From: JBCDHN01 sp965224535
GTDB lineage: Bacteria > Verrucomicrobiota > Verrucomicrobiia > Verrucomicrobiales > DEV007
NCBI GenBank assembly: GCA_965224535.1
Contig: CBDCZR010000047.1
Coordinates: 62,001-126,000 of the forward strand
DNA: 64,000 bases
Reading direction: 5' to 3'
Below, one piece after another: positions 26,101 to 35,562 of the stretch (position 1 is the first letter of the stretch; the number at the start of each line of letters is the position of its first letter). The translations under genes were made by a program, and so were the position numbers. Below the pieces are notes generated by a model, which saw nothing but the letters and a program-made list of their open reading frames with translations, was not told the origin of the DNA and searched no databases.

Positions 26101-26279
26101 TTTGCGGCGGCAATCTGCGAGGGTTCGTCCTCTGGCAGGGTCTGCACCTCGTTGAGCAGCAAGCGGGCTTCGTTTTTGTGATCCTCGCGCATGTAGGCCT
26201 CCACAAGCGCATGCCGATTCTCCCAATCGGAGGGATCGAGGTCCAGGGCCTTTTTCAAGGCGTTGATGATAGCGGACAT
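23196..26279 (-). CDS. TPR - transmembrane - VWA domain protein
   Basis: About 1027 residues from MSAIINALKKALDLDPSDW. The order is an N-terminal TPR-like region (1-130), a Pro/Ala/Glu linker with a 10-residue tandem repeat (EPVAEIPVQT type, DNA 25621-25830), one transmembrane helix (NSLVVTILIHVGIVVALGLA), a Ser/Met/Gly-rich spacer, then a von Willebrand A domain. The VWA domain has MIDAS motif DVSGS in VLGVVLDVSGSMAEHL, so it is metal-dependent and probably periplasmic. The C-terminal third has no recognised domain. The open frame continues upstream to 26555, but the conserved-looking start and parallel with the 4709 gene favour 26279. Function unknown. It is divergent from accB. Confidence 0.8.
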   Translation of the reverse strand: MSAIINALKKALDLDPSDWENRHALVEAYMREDHKNEARLLLNEVQTLPEDEPSQIAAAKCYGLVGGFEHAHGILQPILDANPANAEAHLALASSAHQVGDAQTAMRHFITATSLNPGLSDPDLQAAYGGVLGGTAPAPTPVPEPAPAPTPQPGPVAEIPPQTEPVAEIPAQTEPVAEIPVQTEPVAEIPAQTEPVAEIPVQTEPVAEIPVQTEPVAEIPPQTEEIAAEMPAVPEVEPAQEVPAAAEEELAAPPVPNLPEAEAEAAQEPGKPVFYAAPGQFPTQTLSTAVATRQVKPIVDPANLPQPPVLRRAKPARDVPTLADEADPHNVVVEPKTDERVVYDYQNPDDSIFDPAIGPDQINVAAAETEDGQRVATPDDSLRHQQEVNDAVRQRALRRDKLNSLVVTILIHVGIVVALGLAVVTVPIDVAPQIVAKAAPAPEEDQMRPEEIVKPTVRPPSTNANATPNVIMAASTSAISMSNVDFDGPATAAMFGTDFTPAMSFGPTSSSDSKMMFGQKIEGKVLGVVLDVSGSMAEHLPLVIREVDRNFKNAPIVYVNHALIRGSTESTNIYPIKKEEVLPSWPRAWAKGSSPYWFLWGDLPRKAPQRSVDRLIRTFKERPNSFIARGGYNRIGAAIEFLIEQKVDSLYVFSDFEDFVEEERCETFGQLLGRSKVRAYVQPAENQTDHLSIVTKKIANRSKGRQLPPLVDLFKLDEEPKPLVVVQSEEDMKPKVSEKVAYATTRDVRQGEQLYSYRPNLRTNIYKEIKTIEEPTFDIVLCGPEARAYIFLKSDKGIIQSPIVFGYHSRKPYLGSDNRWHTRKRKFLRNREEPTLEGNEFRWTMVLEDEIEFDVWFTFRDKTMTGTYKAEFPPNDESDGAYIFFTMPRLAWESKDSYYSTDFPEGLTLDELRVAMQDNFADFYLPSQAEERYGKAWAQLGFKRGHNLLVYNKMFRTLPDAVREFEIYGPSFGPRKIKARTTSNRLLLHTGTRADMELWEGFASYLVRPRDRRERAVKTEAIAITIE
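25621..25830. repeat. In-frame 30-bp tandem repeat, seven units, inside the VWA gene
   Basis: The unit beginning GGAATTTCGGCGACGGGCTC repeats with an exact 30-base period and few substitutions. On the coding strand it gives the decapeptide EPVAEIPVQT and variants (P/A/V at one site). It lengthens the linker between the TPR and membrane segments. Such arrays readily change copy number. Confidence 0.9.
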
Positions 26280-26521
26280 GTCTGGGTTGGTATGTTGCGG
26301 AATAAATTGCCGTTTGTCACGAATGAATCGCGACTGAAATGGGGTGATGTTGGGGAGAAAACGCGACAAAGCGCTCCCTCGCCCTATTTCACGACGCCCG
26401 GGGGCCGATTTTGTTAGGAAAAAGGCGTTTTGGGTCGATTTCTTGGGTCTGCAAGAAACCTGCGATTTTTCGCCCTGCCAGCACTTGACTCGGGCGCGAG
26501 TGCCAAAGAGGCTTGCGATGC

Positions 26522-27076
26522 GTGAAGAAATCGCAAAAAAATACGCCAAACCCACAACCTTCCGCGGAGGATCGCACCTTGGACCTCAAAGAGATCAAAC
26601 AAATCGTGGAACTCATGAACAAGCATGAGCTGTCCTACTTTCACCTGGAAAAAGACGATTTTCGGCTCAAGCTGAAAAAAGGGCCGGATTTGGACGCGAT
26701 GCAGGAGGCGCTCTCCCGCTCCGCGGCCGCCGCTCCGGCTCAAATCGCCACCGGACCGGTCGCCTTGCCGCCGGTGCAGCCGTTGACCCCGCCTGGTGGC
26801 GGAGGCGGCGAAGGAACGGCGGAAGCGCCGGAGGAGGGCGACACGTTCAAAGCGCCGATGGTGGGGACGTTTTACCGCGCCGCCTCGCCCGACGCCGAGC
26901 CGTTCGTAAAAGTGGGCAGCCAGGTGGATGAGGACACGACGCTGTGCGTGATTGAGGCGATGAAGACGTTCAACGAGATCAAGGCGGAGTGCCGGGGGAC
27001 GATCGTGAAGATTCTGGTCGATAACGCGCAACCGGTACAGTTTGAGGATGGCCTCTTCGTCATCAAACCGGCCTAA
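26522..27076 (+). CDS. accB: Biotin carboxyl carrier protein of acetyl-CoA carboxylase
   Basis: Carries biotin between the carboxylase and transferase halves of acetyl-CoA carboxylase in fatty-acid synthesis. The 184-residue product has the N-terminal BCCP helix region (LDLKEIKQIVELMNKHELSYF), a Pro/Ala/Gly linker, and a C-terminal biotinyl domain. The attachment Lys is K148 in IEAMKTFNEIKAE: the usual EAMKM is EAMKT here. I place the start at GTG 26522 (MKKSQKNT), which has a purine-rich AAAGAGG about 10 bases upstream. A TTG at 26513 is too close to that site. accC follows after 9 bases. Confidence 0.93.
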   Translation: MKKSQKNTPNPQPSAEDRTLDLKEIKQIVELMNKHELSYFHLEKDDFRLKLKKGPDLDAMQEALSRSAAAAPAQIATGPVALPPVQPLTPPGGGGGEGTAEAPEEGDTFKAPMVGTFYRAASPDAEPFVKVGSQVDEDTTLCVIEAMKTFNEIKAECRGTIVKILVDNAQPVQFEDGLFVIKPA

Positions 27077-27085
27077 TCACCCGCC

Positions 27086-28444
<1,359 letters not shown>

Positions 28445-28451
28445 GGGGCCT

Positions 28452-28529
28452 CGCACGAAGACGCGAAGGCACGAAGGGATCTTTGGGTAGTTGATCCGGA
28501 TTTTCTTCGTGCCTTTGTGCCTTCGTGCG
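28452..28529. repeat. Palindromic intergenic element, GCACGAAGGCACAAAG type
   Basis: Two 25-base arms (28452-28476 and 28505-28529) are inverted complements with three mismatches, built from CACGAAG/CACAAAG heptamer-like units. The element lies between the convergent stops of accC and the rhodanese gene and could act as a bidirectional terminator. A related copy lies at 29163-29257. Confidence 0.75.
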
Positions 28530-28539
28530 TGGCTTCGAA

Positions 28540-29052
28540 TTAGCCGTCGGTGCCCTCAAATTCCAGGATTGTGTTCAATTCATCGACTTCCGGGCCCAAT
28601 TCGTAGACGTTGCGGTAACCGTAGGTGAAAAGGGTGACGAAAGTGGGGATATTCAGCGCCGCTGCCGGTGCTTTTGAGGCAAACGCCGGTGAGTTGTTCG
28701 TGAAGTTGTTGTTGCAGTAAATCAGGATCCGCGTCTCGGGATTCGGGATGACTTTGGCCAGCGAATCCTTGGTGATGTCGGAAAAATTGAGGTGGCGCGC
28801 GCCTTTGATGTGCTTGCGGTCAAACGCGGCTTTGGATCGGGTATCGAGCACGATGGTTCCCGAGGTATTGGCGAGCCGCACGAACTCTTCCACGCTGACG
28901 CGGCGTTGGGCGCGGTGCGATTCCACTTTCACGGCGTCGGCGAGAAAGGCGTTGAAATTGATCTGGCGATTGACAGCCGGTTTTTCGGCTTGAGCCACGA
29001 AAGCGAGGATCGGCAAGCTGACGGAGAGGAACAGGATGGTTCGGAATTTCAT
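28540..29052 (-). CDS. Secreted rhodanese-domain protein
   Basis: 170 residues with a signal peptide (ILFLSVSLPILAFVAQAE) and one rhodanese-like domain. The domain begins RVSVEEFVRLANTSGTIVLDTRSKAAF and includes HIKGARHLNFSDI and the active loop RILIYCNNNFTNNSP with the nucleophilic Cys113. Unlike catalytic rhodaneses the loop is CNNNFTN with no Arg, so sulfurtransferase activity is uncertain. Location is periplasmic. MKFRTILF at 29052 is the natural start. The upstream frame from 29103 adds 17 non-signal residues. The gene is flanked on both sides by palindromic repeat elements. Confidence 0.85.
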   Translation of the reverse strand: MKFRTILFLSVSLPILAFVAQAEKPAVNRQINFNAFLADAVKVESHRAQRRVSVEEFVRLANTSGTIVLDTRSKAAFDRKHIKGARHLNFSDITKDSLAKVIPNPETRILIYCNNNFTNNSPAFASKAPAAALNIPTFVTLFTYGYRNVYELGPEVDELNTILEFEGTDG

Positions 29053-29162
29053 GCGAGTATGGATGGGTAGAGGTTGAGGTTGATTTGGCGGCCAGGTTGC
29101 CACATCCCGGCGACCGATGTGTCAGACGGATGTCAAAAGGTTGTAAAAACGCACGAAGAGAG

Positions 29163-29257
29163 TCTCGCACAAAGGCACAAAGGCACGAAGCCACAGCACG
29201 GCTTCGCCAATCCCAAGCCCAGAAGATTCCTTCGTGCCTTTGTGGCTTCGTGCGAGA
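29163..29257. repeat. Second palindromic element of the GCACGAAGGCACAAAG type
   Basis: Arms 29163-29190 and 29230-29257, 28 bases each, pair with only two mismatches. The sequence is closely related to the element at 28452-28529. Here it sits between divergently transcribed genes (rhodanese and histidine kinase), so it cannot be simply a terminator. Confidence 0.8.
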
Positions 29258-29330
29258 TTCCTTCGTCCGAGGATCCGAGCCTCTGGAATCTGCTGGAATC
29301 AACCCACCAAAACCGTTAAGCTTCGCCTCC

Positions 29331-31289
29331 ATGTCCGGACGGCGAACCAAGGTCACCATCGCCTTGCTCTTGATGACGGGATTGATCCCGCTGGCGGCGT
29401 TGTGCCTGTTGCTCTACCCGCTGATGTTGGGTGGCCATCGGGATCGGGTCAAACGCCAGGTCAACGCCTACGCGGACATCCAGGCGCAGCGCATCGAGGA
29501 TCTGCTGGCGCGGAAGGCCGGGGAGCAACCCGTGGTGAGCAGCTTTGGCCAGGAGGAAAACGTGTGGATCCTGGAATTCGACGCCCGGGAGTGGAATCGC
29601 CTTTTGCGCAGCGACGCCGCGCTCGGTTCGAGCGCTGAAACGCTCATCGCGCAAAGCACCAGCGGCGGCGGGTTGCGTTATTTGGTGCCGGCAAACGTTG
29701 GCGGCCGCGCCGTGGCCGTTTACGATGGTCTGGAGCGCGATTTGATGTTCCTGGCCGCGCACGATTCGCCGGGCAACGCGGTGGAGGCGTCCGGATCCGG
29801 CGGGGAGGAGCTGATTGCCGCGACGCGCTTCATTCCGGGGGCGAATTTGGCGGTTTTGGTTCGTCTGGACCGCCGGGAGGCCTTTGCCGAGGCCAATCGG
29901 TTGGCTAAAATGGCGCTGATTGCCCCGGCGGTGGCCCTGGCTCTTGCCGGGCTGATGTCCGTGATTCTGGCGCGCCGGCCGCTTCTTAGCCAAACCGCGG
30001 AAACCGAGCGAACGCGGGATTTGGAGGCTCAAATCGCCGAAAGCCGCGTCGCGCAGATTGCCCTGGCGGAAAGCGAGGAGCGCTTTGCGTTGGCGGTGGC
30101 GGGAAGCAACGAAGGCATCTGGGATTGGGACATCGCCTCCAACGACGTTTACTTCGCCCCGCGCTTCAAAGAGTTGCTGGGTTTCCAGCCCGGGGAGTTG
30201 GCCAACGACTTCGACGCGTGGACCCGGCGGCTGCATCCCCGGGACAAAGATGTGACGCTCGCCGCGCTGCGCAATCACCTGGAAACGGGCCAGGCCTACG
30301 ACGTGGAATACCGGCTGCGTTGCGCCGATGGCGCTTACAAATGGTTCCGGGGCCGCGGATTGGCCGTGCGCGACGCCAACGGAAATCCCACGCGCATGGC
30401 CGGCTCCATCACCGACATCACCAACCGCAAAAAGGCCGAAGAAGAGCTGCTGCGTTCCAACGAAGAATTGGAGCAATTCGCCCACATCGCCTCCCACGAT
30501 CTCCAGGAGCCCATCCGCACGGTTAGCAGCTACGTGCAACTCTTTGCCCGCCGTTACCAGGGCAAAGTCAGCGCCGAGGCGGACGAATACATCGGCTTCA
30601 TCATCGAGGGCGCGGACCGCATGCGCCAGCTCATCCGAGGGCTGCTCGTCTACGCCCGGGCCGGCACGCGGGACAAAGATTTCGGCCCCGTTGATACCGG
30701 TGAAATCCTGAAAAACGCGCTCAAAAACCTCAAAGTCGCCATCGAGGAAAGCCACGCAAAGATCGCGCACGACGAAATGCCGGTTGTGCATGGCGACGCC
30801 GTCCAAATCACCCAACTTTTCCAGAATCTCATCTCCAACTCGATCAAGTTTCGCGGCGAAAATCCGCCTGAAATCCACATCGGCGCCAAATTGCACGACG
30901 GCGCGTGGCGATTCTCCGTGCGCGACAACGGGATCGGGATCGACCCCAAGCATCAGGAGCGGATTTTCCTGATTTTTCAGCGTCTCCACACGCGCGAAGC
31001 CTACGCCGGGACGGGCATCGGCCTCTCGGTCTGCAAACGCATCGTCGCCCGGCACGATGGCTCGATTTGGGTCGATTCCTCACCCGGCCACGGCGCGACT
31101 TTTGGTTTCACGCTGCCGGTTGCCGCTTTTGAGGGACCCCAAGCGGAATCGGCGCCGGCGGTCGCCAGTCAGCCCGGCTCAACCCCGCAACCGGAGCAAG
31201 AATCCGGGCAGAAAACCCAAAAATTCGAAGAGACGCGGCGAGAATCCGGGCGTAAATCCATTTCACATGAAGTTGTCGCTTCCAACTAA
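29331..31289 (+). CDS. PAS-domain sensor histidine kinase
   Basis: 652 residues. An N-terminal membrane segment (about 8-30), an extracytoplasmic region of about 170 residues, and a second membrane segment (MALIAPAVALALAGLMSVIL) are followed by a PAS_3-type domain (NEGIWDWDIASNDVYFAPRF, VRDANGNPTRMAGSITDITN) and a phytochrome-style HisKA/HATPase pair. The phospho-acceptor lies in FAHIASHDLQEPIRTVSSYV. The ATPase has the N box LFQNLISNSIKF, G1 VRDNGIGIDP and G2 YAGTGIGLSVC. A Pro/Gln-rich tail follows. The start MSGRRTKVT is chosen over the open frame from 29085, which reads through repeat text. No response regulator is adjacent. Its end overlaps the cytochrome gene by 23 bases. Confidence 0.9.
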   Translation: MSGRRTKVTIALLLMTGLIPLAALCLLLYPLMLGGHRDRVKRQVNAYADIQAQRIEDLLARKAGEQPVVSSFGQEENVWILEFDAREWNRLLRSDAALGSSAETLIAQSTSGGGLRYLVPANVGGRAVAVYDGLERDLMFLAAHDSPGNAVEASGSGGEELIAATRFIPGANLAVLVRLDRREAFAEANRLAKMALIAPAVALALAGLMSVILARRPLLSQTAETERTRDLEAQIAESRVAQIALAESEERFALAVAGSNEGIWDWDIASNDVYFAPRFKELLGFQPGELANDFDAWTRRLHPRDKDVTLAALRNHLETGQAYDVEYRLRCADGAYKWFRGRGLAVRDANGNPTRMAGSITDITNRKKAEEELLRSNEELEQFAHIASHDLQEPIRTVSSYVQLFARRYQGKVSAEADEYIGFIIEGADRMRQLIRGLLVYARAGTRDKDFGPVDTGEILKNALKNLKVAIEESHAKIAHDEMPVVHGDAVQITQLFQNLISNSIKFRGENPPEIHIGAKLHDGAWRFSVRDNGIGIDPKHQERIFLIFQRLHTREAYAGTGIGLSVCKRIVARHDGSIWVDSSPGHGATFGFTLPVAAFEGPQAESAPAVASQPGSTPQPEQESGQKTQKFEETRRESGRKSISHEVVASN

Positions 31290-31983
31290 GCCGTCACCGA
31301 TTTTTTTGACGTTTTTGGCGTTTTTGACGTGCCTGCTGGGCGTGAGCGTCTGCCCCGCCCAAGACAGCGGAGGCGTAGCAAACCCCGGTGAAGGCGCCAG
31401 TGAAGCGCATACCTTGTTCACCAACACCTGCGCCATTTGTCACGGCCCCCAGGGGCATGGCGATCAAACCAAAATGGCCCCGTCCATCGCTCACCTGCCC
31501 TACTGGTACATCGAGATTCAGCTGCAAAAATTTCGCGACGGCAAACGGGGAGTCGATCCCGCCGATCCCTTTGGAATTCAAATGCGGGCCATGGCGTTGG
31601 CGCTGAAAAAGGAGCAAATTACAAAAATCGCCAAATACGTCAACGCCCTGCCTGCCAAAACGATCGAACCCCATGCCGATGGCGGCGATCCCGTGCACGG
31701 AGAGCGAATTTTCATGGAATTCTGCGCCCCCTGCCACCGCTACAACGCCTACGGCGAAAAAGTCTTCCGCAGCCCGCCGCTCACCGGCCTGCCCAGTTGG
31801 TATGTCAGCGCGCAACTGGAAAAATTTCGCAAAGGTCAACGCGGCGGGCACGAAGAGGACCTGGACGGCGCCAAAATGCGTGAAATGGCCAACTCCATCG
31901 GCAAGGAAACCGAGCGCGACATCATCGCCTACCTGGCGGAACTGGCGAAGCGTTTTCCGCCGAATGAGCGCAATACGCGCTAA
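31267..31983 (+). CDS. Dihaem cytochrome c
   Basis: 238 residues with a signal peptide (PIFLTFLAFLTCLLGVSVC) and two class I cytochrome c modules. The haem motifs are C55-A-I-C58-H59 and C153-A-P-C156-H157. Distal Met candidates lie in QMRAMALAL and KMREMANSI. The architecture resembles cytochrome c4-type or c553 electron carriers. It starts inside the end of the histidine kinase gene (ATG 31267 versus kinase stop 31289) in a different frame, implying translational coupling. The large dehydrogenase follows 98 bases downstream, so this is likely its electron acceptor or partner. Confidence 0.9.
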   Translation: MKLSLPTKPSPIFLTFLAFLTCLLGVSVCPAQDSGGVANPGEGASEAHTLFTNTCAICHGPQGHGDQTKMAPSIAHLPYWYIEIQLQKFRDGKRGVDPADPFGIQMRAMALALKKEQITKIAKYVNALPAKTIEPHADGGDPVHGERIFMEFCAPCHRYNAYGEKVFRSPPLTGLPSWYVSAQLEKFRKGQRGGHEEDLDGAKMREMANSIGKETERDIIAYLAELAKRFPPNERNTR

Positions 31984-32081
31984 GGAGACAGGCTAAACAC
32001 ATCGGAATTCTTACTTGCTGAGAGGGGAGTTTTCGACGTTTTACGCCCAACTCCCAATTTTTGTCCAATTTTCCCAAATTT

Positions 32082-35000
32082 ATGAAGCGAACACTGCCAA
32101 CCCTCCTAACCCTGTTCCTCGTCCTTCCCGGTTTTTCCATCGCCAAGGACGTCACCACCGGCAAGCCGGGTCAATTCATCCGCATCGAGCTGCCCAAGGG
32201 CGGGCAACTGACCCTGGCGGAGGTGGAAATCATGGCTGCGGGGCAAAATGTGGCCCACAGCGGCAAAACCAGCCAATCCAGCGTCGGCCACGGCGGTGTG
32301 CCGGAACGCGCGATCGATGGCAACAAGGACGGCGATTTCGGCAAAAAGGGCCAAACCCACACCAATAACGACAAACCCGCTTGGTGGGAGATCGATCTCG
32401 GTCAGGAGCACCAGATTGAGACGATCGAAATTTGGAATCGGGACTCGCTTCAGGAGCGTTTGGCGGATTTCAAGATTTCCGTGCTCAACGCAGCCAAGGA
32501 GCCCGTTTTCGTGCGGGAAAAGACCGAAGCGCCCGAGGTTTCCGTGCGATTCGACCTGAAAAACGGCGGGAAAGTCGCGTTTTTGAACAAAAAGGGCAAA
32601 CCGGGCAAGCCGTTCAAAGCCAAGCCGAAAAAGAAATCCGCGCCAACTCCGCAACTCTGGGCCTTGGCGACGAATGAAGTGCCGGCGGACTATCGCGATC
32701 CTGAAAAATTCGCGTTCCAAACCGGCGACGTGGTGGCAATGATCGGCAACGCGCTGGCGGAGCGCATGCAGTATGACGGCTGGCTGGAAGCGCTGATCCA
32801 GAGCCAGGAAAAGGGCAAAAAGCTGCGTTTTCGCAACGTGGCGATTTCCGGCGACCGGGTGGATCGTTTTCCGCGAAATCGCGGGTTCATGCCGGTGGAC
32901 GCCTACCTGCAGCACGTGAAGGCGAACGTGGTTTTCGCGTTTTTCGGCTACAACGAGAGTTTCGACACCAGCCCGGAGGATTACGCCAAAAAGTTAGGCG
33001 ATTTGGTGCAAAAAATCCGCGCGACCAAGCCGGCGGACGCGTTCCCGCGCATCGTCCTCTTCAGCCCCATCGCGCACGAGGATTTGGGTTCGCCAGACCT
33101 GCCGGACGGCAAGGAGAACAACGCGCGTTTGGCGGCGATGACCGAGGCGACGAAAACGGCGGCGGAAACCAGCGGGGTGACGTTCGTCGATCTTTTTGAG
33201 CCGTCCAAAGCGCTTTACGCGGCGAATTCCGAGCCGCTAACGATCAACGGCATCCACCTGAATCCGTTGGGCAACAAGCTGATCGGCGAGGTGATCGCCA
33301 AAGCGCTGACCGGCGCGGAAATCGCGGCTTCGGAGGCGCACGAGCGCATTCGCGAGGCGGTGCAGGACAAGGATTTGCAGTGGTTCGACCGGCATCGCGC
33401 CGTGGACGGCAACGACATCTGGGGCAGCCGTTCGACGCTGCATTTCGTGGGCGAGCAGACCAACGGCGATGTGTTGCGCCACGAGCTGGTGATGCTGGAC
33501 GTGATGACGGCGAATCGCGACCAAAAGGTGTGGGCGCGGGCCAACGGCGGCGATCACGACGTTTTGGATGAAAACGTGCCGAAGCCGATCGAGGTAATTT
33601 CGAACGTCGGCGGCAAGGGCAACATGTCGAACGCCGACAAGGAGGGCAACGTGAATTACCTGAGCGCGGAGGAGAGCCTGGCGACGATGGATGTGCCGGA
33701 CGAATTTCAGCTCAACGTGTTTGCGGACGAATCCAGGTTTCCAGAGTTGGTGAACCCGGTTCAGATGCAGGTGGACGGAAAGGGCCGCTTGTGGGTGGCG
33801 GCGTGGCCGACTTATCCCAAACAGGCGCCGATTCGCGACATCGACGACGCGCTGCTGATTTTCGAGGACGACGACCGTGATGGCGTGGCCGACCGGGTGA
33901 AGAAATTCGCGAATATTCCCAACCCGCTGGGATTCGAATTTTGGGGCGGCGGGGTGATCGTCTCCAGTCAGCCGAACCTGGTTTTTCTCAAAGACACCGA
34001 CGGCGACGACGTGGCCGATTACCGGGAAATTCTGCTGCACGGCGTCGGTTCGGCCGATACCCACCACGCCTGCAACAACCTGATTTACGGCCCGGATGGC
34101 GGGATTTACTGGCAGAGCGGGATTTTCCTACAAAACAACTTCGAGCATCCGTGGGGGCCGTCGCTGAGCACGGGCAGTAGCGCGCAATATCGCTTTGATC
34201 CCCGCCGTTTCACCATTTCCCAGCACGGGACCAATTCGCCGAACCCGCACGGCATCAGCTTCGACCGCTGGGGCTATCACTACGCCACGGACGGCACGGG
34301 CGGGCGCGCTTACCAGGTGCGGCCGGACGGCAAGGGCTGGAAAATGTTCCCGTTGCTGAACAAAGAAGTTAGGCCCGTGCCGGCGAGCGAAATACTCTCC
34401 AGCACCCATTTTCCAGAGGAAATGCAGCAGGACTACCTAATTTGCAACGCCATCGGTTTTCTGGGCATCAAGCAATACCGGCTGGACCGCGGCGGCCAGG
34501 GTTCCGAGCGAAAAATGGGCGAAGTATGGGGCGAACCGTCCGGAGCCGAGCTAACCGTGACCATGGGCGACAAAGAGGTAACGTCCCGCGGTTTATTGCT
34601 GGCCGGAGACAAGAATTTCCGACCCACGGACGCGATCGTGGGTGAAGACGGCGCGCTTTACGTTTCGGACTGGGCCAACGTCATCATCGGCCACATGCAG
34701 CACAACATTCGCGACCCTAACCGCGACCATCAGCACGGACGGGTGATTCGCCTCAGCCACAAAACGCGGCCGCTGCAAGAGTCGGTGAAGATCGCCGGGG
34801 AGCCGACCGCCGCCCTGTTGGAGAATTTGAAGCACCCGGTCGATGGTGTGCGCCAACGCACGCGCGTCGAGCTAAGTGGACGCGATTCCGACGAAGTGAT
34901 CGCCGCGGCCAAGGAGTGGATGAAAGACTTCAACCCTGCGGACGAAACCCAGGCCCATCACCTGCTGGAAGCGCTCTGGCTGCATCAGCAACACAACCGC

Positions 35001-35546
35001 CGCGACGGGAAATTGCTCGCCAAACTGCTGAAATCCTCGGTCCAGCACGCCGCGGTGGCCGCAACCACCGTGCAGCATCACTGGTACAATGCAGATCCCG
35101 CGACCGGAGGCGGCTCGGTGGCGCAAGAGCAGGAGCACAAGGACGAAGCCAAGGGTGGCGTCATTGCCGACACCGATGAACTGACCACCGTGCGGATCGC
35201 CTCGGTCATCGAAAAGATGCGCTACAACGTGTCGTCCTTTGAAGTGAAGGCCGGCAAGAAAGTGAAGCTGACCTTCGTCAATCCGGACTTCATGCCGCAC
35301 AATTTGTTGGTGGTGAAGCCAAAAACCGCTGAAAAACTCGCGTTGGAGGCGATGGCGATGGGCGCGGAGGGCTTCGCCAAGGGATTTCGGCCGGATTCGG
35401 ACGACATCCTCGCCGGCACCAAAATGCTGGACAACGGCCAGGAAGAAACCATCGAGTTTACGCTGCCGAGCAAGGGCGACTACGAATTCGTCTGCACCTT
35501 TCCCGGGCACTACCTCCTGATGCGCGGGATCATCAAGGTGAAGTAA
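32082..35546 (+). CDS. Multidomain PVC-type dehydrogenase with discoidin, SGNH-like and blue-copper domains
   Basis: 1154 residues, secreted (LPTLLTLFLVLPGFSIAK). Order of parts: an F5/8 type C (discoidin-like) domain about 20-170 (KPAWWEIDLGQEHQIETIEI); an SGNH/GDSL-like domain about 220-410; a PVC-type membrane-bound dehydrogenase propeller about 540-900 (PDEFQLNVFADES, GRLWVAAWPTYP, HACNNLIYGPDGG); helical repeats; and a C-terminal azurin-like cupredoxin about 1045-1154. In the SGNH part the nucleophile position reads MIGNAL, without the GDS Ser, but NGIHLN is retained. In the cupredoxin, PHNLL and CTFPGHYLLM supply the His, Cys, His and Met type-1 copper ligands. It probably exchanges electrons with the dihaem cytochrome upstream. 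The oxidised substrate is unknown. Confidence 0.85.
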   Translation: MKRTLPTLLTLFLVLPGFSIAKDVTTGKPGQFIRIELPKGGQLTLAEVEIMAAGQNVAHSGKTSQSSVGHGGVPERAIDGNKDGDFGKKGQTHTNNDKPAWWEIDLGQEHQIETIEIWNRDSLQERLADFKISVLNAAKEPVFVREKTEAPEVSVRFDLKNGGKVAFLNKKGKPGKPFKAKPKKKSAPTPQLWALATNEVPADYRDPEKFAFQTGDVVAMIGNALAERMQYDGWLEALIQSQEKGKKLRFRNVAISGDRVDRFPRNRGFMPVDAYLQHVKANVVFAFFGYNESFDTSPEDYAKKLGDLVQKIRATKPADAFPRIVLFSPIAHEDLGSPDLPDGKENNARLAAMTEATKTAAETSGVTFVDLFEPSKALYAANSEPLTINGIHLNPLGNKLIGEVIAKALTGAEIAASEAHERIREAVQDKDLQWFDRHRAVDGNDIWGSRSTLHFVGEQTNGDVLRHELVMLDVMTANRDQKVWARANGGDHDVLDENVPKPIEVISNVGGKGNMSNADKEGNVNYLSAEESLATMDVPDEFQLNVFADESRFPELVNPVQMQVDGKGRLWVAAWPTYPKQAPIRDIDDALLIFEDDDRDGVADRVKKFANIPNPLGFEFWGGGVIVSSQPNLVFLKDTDGDDVADYREILLHGVGSADTHHACNNLIYGPDGGIYWQSGIFLQNNFEHPWGPSLSTGSSAQYRFDPRRFTISQHGTNSPNPHGISFDRWGYHYATDGTGGRAYQVRPDGKGWKMFPLLNKEVRPVPASEILSSTHFPEEMQQDYLICNAIGFLGIKQYRLDRGGQGSERKMGEVWGEPSGAELTVTMGDKEVTSRGLLLAGDKNFRPTDAIVGEDGALYVSDWANVIIGHMQHNIRDPNRDHQHGRVIRLSHKTRPLQESVKIAGEPTAALLENLKHPVDGVRQRTRVELSGRDSDEVIAAAKEWMKDFNPADETQAHHLLEALWLHQQHNRRDGKLLAKLLKSSVQHAAVAATTVQHHWYNADPATGGGSVAQEQEHKDEAKGGVIADTDELTTVRIASVIEKMRYNVSSFEVKAGKKVKLTFVNPDFMPHNLLVVKPKTAEKLALEAMAMGAEGFAKGFRPDSDDILAGTKMLDNGQEETIEFTLPSKGDYEFVCTFPGHYLLMRGIIKVK

Positions 35547-35562
35547 GAACGCGAGCCTCAAC

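Noticed and set aside
26480..26515. TTGACT before accB as a -35 box
   Set aside because: No acceptable -10 sequence at the right spacing, so no promoter is claimed.
29316..31055. A 579-codon frame antisense to the histidine kinase
   Set aside because: No domain. It mirrors kinase codons, and the forward strand shows complete PAS, HisKA and HATPase motifs.
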